7,804 nt of DNA from Acidobacteriota bacterium (GTDB lineage Bacteria > Acidobacteriota > Vicinamibacteria > Vicinamibacterales > 2-12-FULL-66-21). The notes below the pieces were generated by a model. That model had not been told where the DNA came from. It saw only the letters and a list, made by a program, of their open reading frames with translations, and did not search any database. Location of the stretch: NCBI GenBank assembly GCA_020200195.1, contig JAIVJE010000404.1, forward strand, positions 1 to 7,804, in the 5' to 3' direction. Of this stretch, positions 1 to 7,804 are shown one piece after another (the first letter of the stretch is position 1; each line of letters starts with the position of its first letter). The translations under genes and the position numbers were made by a program.

Positions 1-1
1 A

Positions 2-2570
2 CGCAACACCGGGCAGCTCTCGCTGCTCCTGCCTGGCGTCGTGACGCCGAATCCCGGCTCCTTCACCAGCATCCGTAACACGGGTGCCGGGGGACGGCCG
101 TACGTCAACGGCAACCGGGAGCAGACCAACAATTACACGATCGATGGCGTGGACATGAACGAGTCGATCGACAACCTCGTGGCGTATCAGCCCAGCCCGG
201 ACGCGCTGGCCGAGATCAGCGTCGAGACGAACAACTACGCCGCCGACACCGGCAACGTGGCGGGCGCGGTCATCAGCAGCGTCCTCAAGTCCGGCACCAA
301 CCAGTTCCGCGGCAACGCCTTCGAGTTCTATCGGAACAGCACGATGGACTCGAACGCGTGGTTCAACAAACGCTCGAACGCGCCCAAGCCGGAGCGCAGG
401 CAGGACATCTACGGGGGCACGCTGGGCGGGCCGCTCTTGAGGAACCGGCTGTTCTTCTTCGGCAATTATCAGGGCACGCGGTTCGACGCGCCGGGATTCG
501 AGACGATCTCCGTCGCTCCGGAAACCTGGCGGCGCGGCGATCTCTCCAGTCTGTCGGCGACCCTCCGGGATCCAGCGACCGGCCTGGCTTTTTCTGGCAA
601 TCAGATCCCGGCCGGCCGGATAAGCCCGATCGCCCGGGCGATTTTCGCCAATTCGACACTCTATCCTCTGCCCAACCGCAACGTCAGCGGTGTCCTTAAC
701 AATTTTGTGGGCGAGACGCTGACGACCATTCGAGCGCACCAGGCCGACGCGCGCATCGACTGGAGCGCGTCGGCGAACGACAAGATCTTCGGACGGTTCT
801 CGTTCGCCGAGTACGAATCGAGGAACGACAAGCGGGCATTTCCGCTGCTCCTGGGCAGCCTGACCGACTCGCCGTTCCGGAACATGGCGTTCAACTGGAA
901 CCGGATCTTCGGTCCGTCACTGGTCAACGAGCTCCTCGTCGGCTACAACCAGATCACCATCGTGACCCAGGCCCTGGACTGGGCCGGAATTGGCAATGCG
1001 AATGCGACGTTCGGGATTGGCGGGGGTCAGCCGGTCGCCGGCCTCAGCTCGATCGGGTGGGGCAGCGGACTGACGTCGGTTGGCTCGGGCGCCTCCAATA
1101 CGGACACGCTCGACAAGACCTATCAGATCAACGAAAAGCTCACGTGGCTCACAGGACGACACACCCTGAAGTTCGGCGGCCAGCTGCTGCACTACGTGCA
1201 GCGGCGTTTCTACGCGGGAAACAACGGGCTGCTCGGCCTCTTCACCTACGGCGGCGCCTTCTCGGGCATCCCGTTCGGCGACTTCCTGCTCGACCAGGTC
1301 CGGGACAAGGGGCGCGGGAGCGCCTCGGAGCCGTGGACGCACCTCCACAACCGGATGGCGCTCTACGTCCAGGACGACTTCAAGCTGAAGCCCGAGCTCA
1401 CGCTCAACCTCGGCATGCGCTGGGCCTATACGCAGCCGATCGTCGAGAAGGACGACCGGCAGTCCAACTTCGACCTGAGGACCGGCCAGCAGGTTTTTGC
1501 GGACGACAGCAGCCGCGAAGGCCGCGCGCTCTATAACGCGTACACCAAGGGCTTCGAACCGCGCCTCGGCATGGCGTGGCGGCCCGACGACAAGTGGGTC
1601 CTCCGCGCCGGGTACGGCATTTCCCAATACATGGAGGGGACGGGAGCCAACCTCCGCCTGCCGCTCAACCCGCCGTTTTTCTTCGAGTCCTTCGTTCAGT
1701 ACGATGCGACGACAGGGCCGGGGACGCTCGCGACCGGCTTCGCCGACGTCAGGCCGCTCGACCAGCCGTCAGGCCAGGTGCGCGCCTGGGACCCGAACCT
1801 GCGGCCGCAGTTTACACAGCAGTGGAACGTGTTCGTCGAGCGTCTGCTCACTTCGTCCATGTCGGCCAACATCGGCTACGTCGGCCACAAGGCGGACCAC
1901 CTGGTCACGCCGGTTGAGGGAAACCAGCCGCTGCCCGGGGTAGGCGATCCGGCAACCTGGCCCTCCACGCAGAGCCGCCGCCCGCTGTTCGCGACGGCCC
2001 CGCTCATCACGAACATCTCGACGACGGCGGCGCGCGGCCGCAGCAACTACCACGGGCTGCAGGCGAGTGTCCGCCAGCGGAACGGCGTGGGGCGGCGACT
2101 CGTCGGGGCTGGTCGAGGCCATCCTGGGCGGGTGGAGGATCAGCGGCATCTTTCAGGCGAGAACCGGCTTCCCGATCACGGTCATCGACGGCAGCGGCCC
2201 GTCGCTCCAAGCGGTGCGCGGGAACGAGCGGCCGAACTGCGTCGGCGACCCCGTGCCGGCCGACCAGAACATCGACCACTGGCTGGACATCAATGCGTTC
2301 TCGCGCGCGCCGCGCGGGACGTTTGGGGACTGCGGCATCGGCGTGGCCCGCGCGCCCGGTTATCGGAACATCGACGCCGTGCTCGCGAAGCGCTTCAGCG
2401 CCGGCGGCGAACGGTATTTCGAGTTCCGGGCCGAAGCGTTCAACCTGACGAACACTCCGAGCTTCGGTCCGCCGGGGCGCGACATCAACGCCCCGAACGC
2501 CTTCGGCCGTATCACGACTACCGTCAGCACGGCGCGGACGGTGGAGCTGGTGCTGAAGTTCTTCTTCTAA
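2..2570 (+). pseudogene. Oar-like TonB-dependent receptor, 5'-truncated by window edge and frame-disrupted
   Basis: This is an outer-membrane TonB-dependent receptor of the Oar-like type. It is read from base 2 without a start codon, so the signal peptide and carboxypeptidase-regulatory-like domain are upstream. The first residues (LSLLLPGVV) begin the plug domain, followed by NGNREQTNNYTIDGVDMNE, the AEISVETNNYAADTGNVAG stretch and VISSVLKSGTNQFRGNAFEFYRN, all typical of this family. Barrel strands follow, including ALYVQDDFKLKPELTLNLGM, FEPRLGMAWRP and NYHGLQASVRQR. At about base 2084 the reading moves from the frame of base 2 to the frame of base 2067. It resumes as AWGGDSSGLVEAILGGWRIS and continues through TGFPITV and EAFNLTNTPSFG to VELVLKFFF, with stop at 2568-2570. 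The C-terminal Phe is the usual outer-membrane-barrel insertion signal. About 60 residues expected between RQR and GGWRIS are absent, so this looks like a deletion rather than a single-base slip. It could instead be an assembly error. The family call is firm; pseudogene status is less certain. Confidence 0.85.
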
Positions 2571-2575
2571 GTGCG

Positions 2576-3850
2576 GTGAAACCCAGTACCGTATCGCGGC
2601 GCCGGCTGCTGCAGCTCGGCGTCGGCGCCGCTACCGCGGGTGTTGCCCGGCGCGCGGAGCCGCACGCCTCGATCGCCCCTCAGGACCCGCTGCGCACGCG
2701 AGGACTATTTCTGCACGTCTGGGACCTGCAGGACGAGGGGGTCGATCGCGTACTCGGCTGGATGCGCGACTCCGGACTGAACCAGATGCTGATCGCCGGG
2801 TCGTATCACTCCGGCTGGTTCGTGCATCCCGGGAAGGCACGACGCCGTCTGTACATGACCCAGGGGGGCGTGCTCTATTTCCCGCCCGATCCAAAGATCT
2901 TCCGGAGCACACCGATTCAGCCCGACGTCGCCGATTTCGCCCGCGGCACCAACTGGCTTCGCGTGGCTGGTGAAAGCCTCGACCGGTACGGACTGCGGAT
3001 GGCGTCGTGGACGATCGGCGCGCACAATAGCCGGCTCGGTCTCCGGTATCCCCAGTACACCCAACACACGGCATACGGAGACAGTCTTCCACACGCGCTC
3101 TCGATCGGACACGACGCCGTGCGTCAGTACTTGAAGGCGATGTGCCGCGATCTCGCCACCAACTACCCGCTGTATGGCGTGCAACTCGAAGCCTTCAGCT
3201 GGATGGGCGTCCGCCACGGCCACCACCACGAGCGCGATTTGACCGACCTCGGTCCGCTCGAGCAGACGCTCCTCTCGACCTGCTTCAACCCACAGACGAT
3301 GGAGAAAGCCAGGGCGAAGGGGATCGATGCCGACCAGGCGCGTGAGACGGTCCGCCAGGTCCTCGACGCCGCGTTTCGCGAGGCGCCCGGCCGACCCGCG
3401 AATCACCCCGCATCCGTCGCCGAGCTGGAGGAGCGATCCCCGGCGCTCAAAGCGTACAATCGCTTCCGCCAGCAGGTGGCCGACGACCTGATCGTCGAGA
3501 TCAAGAATGACGCGCTGAAGGGGACGACGTGCAAGCTCCTGCTGCAAGGAGCGTTTCAGGCTGACGTCGCTCATGCGGTCGACGGATTCGCGTGCGGCGC
3601 GTACGGACAGACGCCCGACAAGGTCCTGGAAACCGTCCGCCGTGCGACCGCGGGGGTGCCGGCGAGTTGGAAGGGCGACTTTCCCTGTTTCATTCGCCTC
3701 GGGATGGGAATCCCCGCCAACCCCGAACAGTTGCGAGCGATCGTCAGCGCTGTCAAGCAGGGGGGGGCGAGTGGCCCGGTGTTTTACAACTACTCGGAAT
3801 CTCCGCCGCGGATGCTCTCGTGGGTGAAAGACGCGCTTCACGGCCTGTGA
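2576..3850 (+). CDS. Tat-exported (beta/alpha)8-barrel-like protein, unassigned hydrolase-like family
   Basis: The predicted protein has 424 residues from a GTG start, 5 bases after the receptor 1 stop. I chose GTG 2576 because it gives a clean twin-arginine leader: SRRRLLQLG at residues 7-15, then a short hydrophobic and Ala-rich stretch and a basic residue pair. No strong Shine-Dalgarno precedes it, so translation may be coupled to the receptor. I cannot name the family. The mature part reads as eight strand-like segments in barrel order: GLFLHVWDL (43-51), LNQMLIAGSYHSGWF (68-82), RMASWTIGAHNS (141-152), GVQLEAFSWMG (about 201-211), CKLLLQG, VDGFACGAYGQTP, FPCFIRLGMG and GPVFYNYSE. Conserved-looking polar residues sit at the strand ends: His47, Asp50, His78, His150, Glu205 and the HGHHHE run at 214-219. 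This pattern suits a TIM-barrel glycoside-hydrolase-like enzyme acting in the periplasm, but that is inference. The last barrel strand follows a run of eight G (3760-3767) with no loss of frame. Confidence 0.82.
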   Translation: MKPSTVSRRRLLQLGVGAATAGVARRAEPHASIAPQDPLRTRGLFLHVWDLQDEGVDRVLGWMRDSGLNQMLIAGSYHSGWFVHPGKARRRLYMTQGGVLYFPPDPKIFRSTPIQPDVADFARGTNWLRVAGESLDRYGLRMASWTIGAHNSRLGLRYPQYTQHTAYGDSLPHALSIGHDAVRQYLKAMCRDLATNYPLYGVQLEAFSWMGVRHGHHHERDLTDLGPLEQTLLSTCFNPQTMEKARAKGIDADQARETVRQVLDAAFREAPGRPANHPASVAELEERSPALKAYNRFRQQVADDLIVEIKNDALKGTTCKLLLQGAFQADVAHAVDGFACGAYGQTPDKVLETVRRATAGVPASWKGDFPCFIRLGMGIPANPEQLRAIVSAVKQGGASGPVFYNYSESPPRMLSWVKDALHGL

Positions 3851-3869
3851 TCGGCGCGGGTGCGTAGTC

Positions 3870-3874
3870 AGGAG
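3870..3874 (+). promoter_or_regulatory. Shine-Dalgarno site for the amidohydrolase gene
   Basis: The AGGAG core lies 6 bases before ATG 3881. It decides the start in favour of that ATG over the in-frame GTG at 3860, which has no comparable site and would add seven residues before the n-region of the leader. Confidence 0.75.
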
Positions 3875-3880
3875 AACAGG

Positions 3881-5191
3881 ATGTCAAGGCGATCGCTTCA
3901 AATCGGACTGGGGGCGGTTTTTGTAATGGCGGCTTCCAGCTTCCAGCTTCTGGCTGGGGAGCTGGGAGCTGGGAACTCTCAGCTGCGATTCGCCCAGAAT
4001 CCTGAATTCGACTTGTTGATCAAGAATGGCCACGTGATCGATCCGAAGAACGGCATCGATGCCGTCATGGACGTGGCGGTCGCCGGAGCGAAGATTGCGC
4101 GCGTGGCGACCGGCATCGACCCATCGCTGGCGAAACGCGTCGCTGATGCGACCGGGCTGTACGTGGTTCCGGGTCTGATCGACATCCACGCGCACGTCTT
4201 CTACGGAACGGACAAAGACGCCTACCTCAGCAACGGCGACTCCGCAGTTGCGCCTGACAACCACTCGTTTCGTAGCGGGCAGACGACGCTCGTCGATGTC
4301 GGCGGCGCGGGCTGGCGCAATTTTCCCCAATTCAAGGAACAGATCATTGATCGGGCCAGGACCCGCGTCCTCTCGTTCCTCAACATCGTCGGTTCCGGGA
4401 TGCGCGGCGGTCCTGTCGAACAGAACCTCGGCGACATGGACGCGCGGCTGACGGCCTTGCGGATCCGCCAGCATCCGGGCGTGATTGTAGGGATTAAGGT
4501 CGCGCACTACAGCGGTCCGGAATGGGATCCGATCACGCGCGCGGTGGCGGCGGGCCGTGAGACGAACGTACCCGTGATGGTCGATTTCGGGGGGCGTACC
4601 CCGCCCCTTTCCCTGGAAGACCTGCTGCTGAAGCACCTCCGGCCCGGCGACATCCTGACCCACACCTACGCACAGGTGTCCGGCAGGATTCCCATCGTGG
4701 ACGAAAAAGGGCAGGTGCGGCCCTATGTCCTGGAGGCGCGCAAACGAGGCATCATTTTCGACGCCGGCCACGGTGGCGGCAGCTTCCTCTTCAGTCAGGC
4801 AGTCCCCGCCTTGAAACAGGGGTTCAGCCCTGACGTGATCAGTACGGACCTGCACACCGGCAGCATGAACAGCGGCATGAAGGACATTCTGAACACGATG
4901 TCGAAGTTCCTGAATATGGGCATGCCGCTACAGGACGTCATCAAGGCCAATAGTGCGAAGGCCGCCGAAGTCATCAAGCGCCCCGATCTCGGGCATCTGA
5001 GCGCCGGAGCCGAAGCGGACATCGCGGTGCTGAACCTGCGGCGCGGGAAGTTCGGTTTCATCGACGTGTCGGGCGGGAAGCTGCCAGGCGATCAGAAGCT
5101 CGAGTGCGAGCTCACCGTCAAGGGCGGCCAGGTCGTCTGGGATCTGAACGGAATGTCGCATCCCTTGTGGACGGAAAGCCGGCGGCCGTAG
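3881..5191 (+). CDS. Exported amidohydrolase/deacetylase family metallohydrolase
   Basis: The predicted protein has 436 residues and belongs to the amidohydrolase superfamily, resembling the dihydroorotase-like amidohydrolase/deacetylase group. The N-terminus has SRR (2-4) and a hydrophobic segment (IGLGAVFVMAASS), so it is exported, by Sec or possibly Tat. The mature enzyme opens with the small beta-sandwich (FDLLIKNGHVIDPKNGIDAV, 43-62), which closes again at the C-terminus (AEADIAVLNLRRG, then LECELTVKGGQVVWDLNG). The binuclear metal ligands are all visible: HxH at His103/His105 after VVPGLID, a candidate carboxylated Lys206 (VGIKVAHY), His261 (THTYAQ), His297 (FDAGHGGGSF) and Asp323 (STDLHTGS). 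It should therefore hydrolyse an amide or ester bond. Relatives include deacetylases, and the substrate here is unknown. It starts 30 bases after the barrel-protein gene and 57 bases before receptor 2, so it probably shares their transcript. A stem-loop repeat lies within its leader region and lengthens the linker before the mature domain. Confidence 0.93.
   Translation: MSRRSLQIGLGAVFVMAASSFQLLAGELGAGNSQLRFAQNPEFDLLIKNGHVIDPKNGIDAVMDVAVAGAKIARVATGIDPSLAKRVADATGLYVVPGLIDIHAHVFYGTDKDAYLSNGDSAVAPDNHSFRSGQTTLVDVGGAGWRNFPQFKEQIIDRARTRVLSFLNIVGSGMRGGPVEQNLGDMDARLTALRIRQHPGVIVGIKVAHYSGPEWDPITRAVAAGRETNVPVMVDFGGRTPPLSLEDLLLKHLRPGDILTHTYAQVSGRIPIVDEKGQVRPYVLEARKRGIIFDAGHGGGSFLFSQAVPALKQGFSPDVISTDLHTGSMNSGMKDILNTMSKFLNMGMPLQDVIKANSAKAAEVIKRPDLGHLSAGAEADIAVLNLRRGKFGFIDVSGGKLPGDQKLECELTVKGGQVVWDLNGMSHPLWTESRRP
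3933..3975 (+). repeat. Heptamer tandem repeat forming an imperfect stem-loop inside the leader-coding region
   Basis: The left arm is built of CTTCCAG units (3933-3939, 3940-3946, then the variant CTTCTGG). The right arm is built of GCTGGGA units (3961-3967, 3968-3974), preceded by a variant. Bases 3934-3950 pair with 3958-3974 over 17 continuous positions, three of them G-T wobbles, leaving a 7-base loop (TGGCTGG). The segment stays in frame and encodes residues around ASSFQLLAGELGAGN at the end of the signal peptide. The even 7-base period differs from the surrounding codon pattern and suggests an inserted or expanded repeat rather than ordinary coding sequence. Confidence 0.7.
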
Positions 5192-5197
5192 GGTTTC

Positions 5198-5252
5198 GGG
5201 GTCACCATGAAGGTAGCAAGGGCATCCAAACGAAGGGGAGGGGTCACGATGA
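5198..5252 (+). repeat. Direct repeat of a start-codon context, 42 bases apart
   Basis: GGGGTCACCATGA (5198-5210) and GGGGTCACGATGA (5240-5252) match at 12 of 13 positions. They lie exactly 14 codons apart, so each supplies an in-frame ATG for receptor 2 (5207 and 5249). The second copy also has a GGAGG upstream and opens directly into a signal peptide. The repeat may be a small duplication of the initiation region or chance. Confidence 0.6.
5237..5241 (+). promoter_or_regulatory. Shine-Dalgarno site for receptor 2
   Basis: GGAGG lies 7 bases before ATG 5249. It supports that start over ATG 5207, which would place 14 basic residues (MKVARASKRRGGVT) ahead of the signal peptide and has only a weak G-run upstream. 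Confidence 0.72.
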
Positions 5253-7804
5253 TCCGTCGACTATCGATATCTCTGAGTTTCAGCCTGTTAATCGCCACCA
5301 ACGCGCTGGCACAGTTGGCGTCCCAGACGGCGCTGGTCGGCACGGTGACGGACAGCGGCGGGCTGGTGGTGCCAGGCGCCCAGGTGGTCGCCGTCAACCT
5401 CGGCACTCAGGATACCTACGAGGCGACGACCAACGCCGAGGGCTACTACAACATCCAGTTTCCGCGCACCGGAAAGTATGAGATCACCGTAACGGTCGCT
5501 GGCTTTCAAACGTTCAAAACCACCGGCGTGGAGGTCGCCAACAACCAGGTCGTGCGGACCAACGCCGTCATGCAGGTCGGCGGCGTGGCCGAGTCGGTGA
5601 CCGTCGCGGCGCAGTCCCAGGTGCTCGACACCGACCGCGCGACGGTGTCCGAGACAATCGGAGAGCGCGCGATCGTCGAATTGCCGCTGAGCGGGCGCAA
5701 CGTATGGAGCCTGGCGAGCGCGACGCCTGGCGTCCTCATGGGCCTCAACAGCGATATCGGACTGAGTTTCAGAGGCGCCGGGCAGCGGGAGATCCAGAAC
5801 AGCCTGTCGCTCGACGGCATCAACTCGTCCTCGAACCTCCTGGCTATGACCAGCATGCGCCCGATCGCAGACGCGGTGACGGAAATCCAGGTGCAGACCG
5901 GCAGCACCTCCGCCGAGTACGGCTCCTACCTCGGCGTCCACATCAACGTGGTGACCAAGAGCGGCACCAACGACCTCCACGGCTCCTTCTTCGAGTTCTT
6001 CCAGGACGATGCGCTCGACGAGCGGGGATACTTCGAGAACCGGTTGAATCCCGCGAATCCGCGGCGGCGCAACCAGTTCGGCGCCCAGATGGACGGCCCG
6101 CTCATGATCCCCGGGCTGTATAACGGCCGCAACAAGACCTTCTTCATGGGCGCGTACGAAGGGGTCCGTGGGGAGGCATTGTCGAGCCCGTTCGCCTTGG
6201 TCCCGACGGCGCTCATGCGCCAGGGGAACTTCTCGGAAATCACCAACGTCGCGATCAGGAATCCCTTCACCGGCCAGCCGTTTCCCGGGAACATCATTCC
6301 GCCGTCGCTGCTGTCTCCTATCTCATTGAAGCTTCTCGAGTATTACCCGGCCCCAACCGCAGCGGGGATCGTCAATAACTACCAGGCAACCAGCGCGAAT
6401 ACCGACGATGTCGACCAGGTTCTGGCCCGGGTCGATCAGAACCTCGGCAACAAGGTCCGGCTGTATGCCCGCTACAACTGGCATGACAGTTTCAACAGCA
6501 ACGTCTTCAATGCCGCCATTCCCGTGACGGAAGTCACGCTTGAACAACTTCGCGGTGACCGGCGTCCCGTCCGCCGGCGCGGATCTCGGCATTCCCGGAT
6601 TCGACGGCGACGTCAGATTCAACAATCCAGGCCTTCCGAGCGTCAACATCAGCAATTTCGCGAGCCTGTCAGCCGGCGGCACGAACTGGTTCCAGTTCGA
6701 CACGACGTTCCAGATGTCGAACGTCATGGCCTACAACCGTGGATCGCACAACGTCCGAGGTGGTTTCGACCTGCGGCGGTTGGCGACCGGGCGCCGGGCG
6801 GCGAATGACGCTCGAGGCCTCTTCTCGTTTACCGGCGACATCACCGGGTTCTCGGTGGCGGACTTCATGCTCGGATTGCCGCGGACGGTGATACCGCCTA
6901 CGGACCAGCTTCAGGGCCACGTGGGGGGATGGCGGAACGGGTTTTTCATCAACGACGTCTGGCAGGCTTCCCGAAACCTGACGCTGAACCTCGGACTGCG
7001 TTACGAACTGAATACGCCTGTCCAGACCTACGCCGGGTTCGCGTCCATGCTGGCCGAAGACTTCGAGACCATCATCCCCAGCAGCTTCCCGACCAAGGGG
7101 TTCAAGTTCCACGAACCGAACTACAAGGACATCGCCCCGCGCCTTGGCGCCACCTATCGCCTCGGCGAGAAGACGGTCGTGCGTGCCGGGTTCGGGATCT
7201 ACTACAACCCGAACCAGATGAATTCGTTCACCTTCCTGACCAACAACCCTCCGTTGGCCGCCGTGACGACGTATACCTCGGATCCCGCGAACCCCACGTT
7301 GTCGTTCGCGAGCCCGTCCGGCGTGGTGGGACCGGCCGGTCGGCCCGACGTGATCTCGCCCACGCGTGATCTGCCCAATGCGAGGAAGGACCAGTGGAGC
7401 TTCGATATTCAGCGTGAGCTGTGGATGGGCACCGCCGTCGACCTGCAGTACGTGGGCTCGCACACCAGTCATCTGGATCGCAGCTTCTTCAACAACACGC
7501 CGCAGCCGGGTGCGGGACCGGTAGATCCGCGCCGCCCGAGCCAGAAATTCCGCGACCGCCGGATCATCCAGAACGATCTCGAGGCGGACTACGATGCGGT
7601 CAGCGTCATTCTGCGTAGGCGTATGAGCCATGGCCTGCAGGGGGATATGCACTACACCTGGTCGCGCACCCGGGACATGGCCACGCACTCGAACGGCGGC
7701 GGCGCGACGATGGACAACTACGACATCCAGCGGGACTACGGCCCGGCGAACTGGGACGTCCCGCACCGGTTCGTGGCGAGCTACATCTACGACGTGCCGT
7801 TCTT
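5249..7804 (+). pseudogene. Oar-like TonB-dependent receptor, frame-disrupted, 3' end beyond window
   Basis: This is a second outer-membrane TonB-dependent receptor with its N-terminus intact. MIRRLSISLSFSLLIATNALAQ is a standard Sec signal peptide with an ALA-Q cleavage site. The carboxypeptidase-regulatory-like beta-sandwich follows at about residues 26-105 (LVGTVTDSGGLVVPGAQV, NAEGYYNIQFPRTGKYEITV, AGFQTF). The plug comes next (VSETIGERAIVELPLSGRN, SLSLDGINSSSN, EIQVQTGSTSAEYG, NVVTKSGTNDLHGSFFEFF), then the barrel. The first frame ends in an out-of-frame stop at 6806-6808. The correct sequence moves to the frame of base 6546, where NNFAVTGVPSAGADLGIPGF, GGWRNGFFINDVWQASRNL, IAPRLGATYR and YDAVSVILRRR continue to the window edge without a stop. 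The junction lies between about 6515 and 6545. A barrel hairpin of roughly 30-40 residues, present in receptor 1, seems to be missing there. Either the gene is decayed or the assembly is wrong. The C-terminus is not visible. Confidence 0.85.

Noticed and set aside
2705..3841. Long minus-strand open frame of 378 codons
   Set aside because: It lies fully opposite the Tat-leader barrel gene, has no recognisable domain, and is the usual antisense shadow in GC-rich coding DNA.
41..3850. A single 1,269-residue protein starting at GTG 41
   Set aside because: Base 41 is inside the plug domain and the frame is open upstream to base 2. The stretch from about 2085 to 2575 is an out-of-frame reading of the receptor C-terminus, which is clearly recognisable in the frame of base 2067.
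3860..3880. Alternative GTG start for the amidohydrolase
   Set aside because: The AGGAG at 3870-3874 is correctly spaced for ATG 3881 and lies inside the coding sequence if GTG 3860 is used.
3933..3975. The stem-loop as a transcription terminator
   Set aside because: It lies within an open coding region near its start and is not followed by a T run.
3884..4855. Minus-strand open frame of 323 codons
   Set aside because: It is opposite the amidohydrolase, whose metal-ligand motifs prove the plus-strand reading.
5192..5248. A separate promoter or terminator between the amidohydrolase and receptor 2
   Set aside because: I see no convincing -10/-35 pair and no GC stem followed by T residues in these 57 bases.
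6669..7766. Minus-strand open frame of 365 codons
   Set aside because: It is opposite the receptor 2 barrel, whose strand motifs in the frame of base 6546 are continuous to the window edge.

Overview
The window is GC-rich DNA with all genes on the + strand. It most resembles an Acidobacteriota genome, probably of the Vicinamibacteria type. The evidence is the pair of long Oar-like TonB-dependent receptors (carboxypeptidase-regulatory-like domain, plug, very large barrel), a family greatly expanded in that phylum, together with secreted hydrolases carrying SRR-type leaders. This assignment is from family knowledge only; there is no rRNA or marker gene here.

Layout: (1) bases 2-2570 are the 3' part of an Oar-like receptor. 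Its signal peptide and carboxypeptidase-like domain lie upstream of the window. The reading frame breaks near base 2084, where a stretch of barrel also appears to be missing. (2) 2576-3850 encodes a Tat-exported protein of unrecognised family that reads as a (beta/alpha)8-barrel hydrolase. (3) 3881-5191 encodes an exported, metal-dependent amidohydrolase of the amidohydrolase/deacetylase group with all metal-ligand positions intact. (4) 5249-7804 is a second Oar-like receptor with a complete N-terminus, running off the window end. Its frame breaks near 6515-6545, again with a piece of barrel apparently missing. No stretch over 300 bases lacks a gene; the gaps are 5, 30 and 57 bases.

The close spacing and common direction suggest one transcription unit. 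A reasonable inference is that the receptors bring a complex substrate across the outer membrane and the two exported enzymes process it in the periplasm. The substrate cannot be read from the sequence.

The most notable points are: both receptors are broken, and each retains the barrel segment the other seems to have lost; a chance-open frame fuses receptor 1 to the downstream enzyme and will mislead gene callers; and a heptamer-based stem-loop repeat sits inside the signal-peptide coding region of the amidohydrolase. No CRISPR array, RNA gene, transposase or convincing terminator was seen. I did not find a clearly new defence or mobile system.
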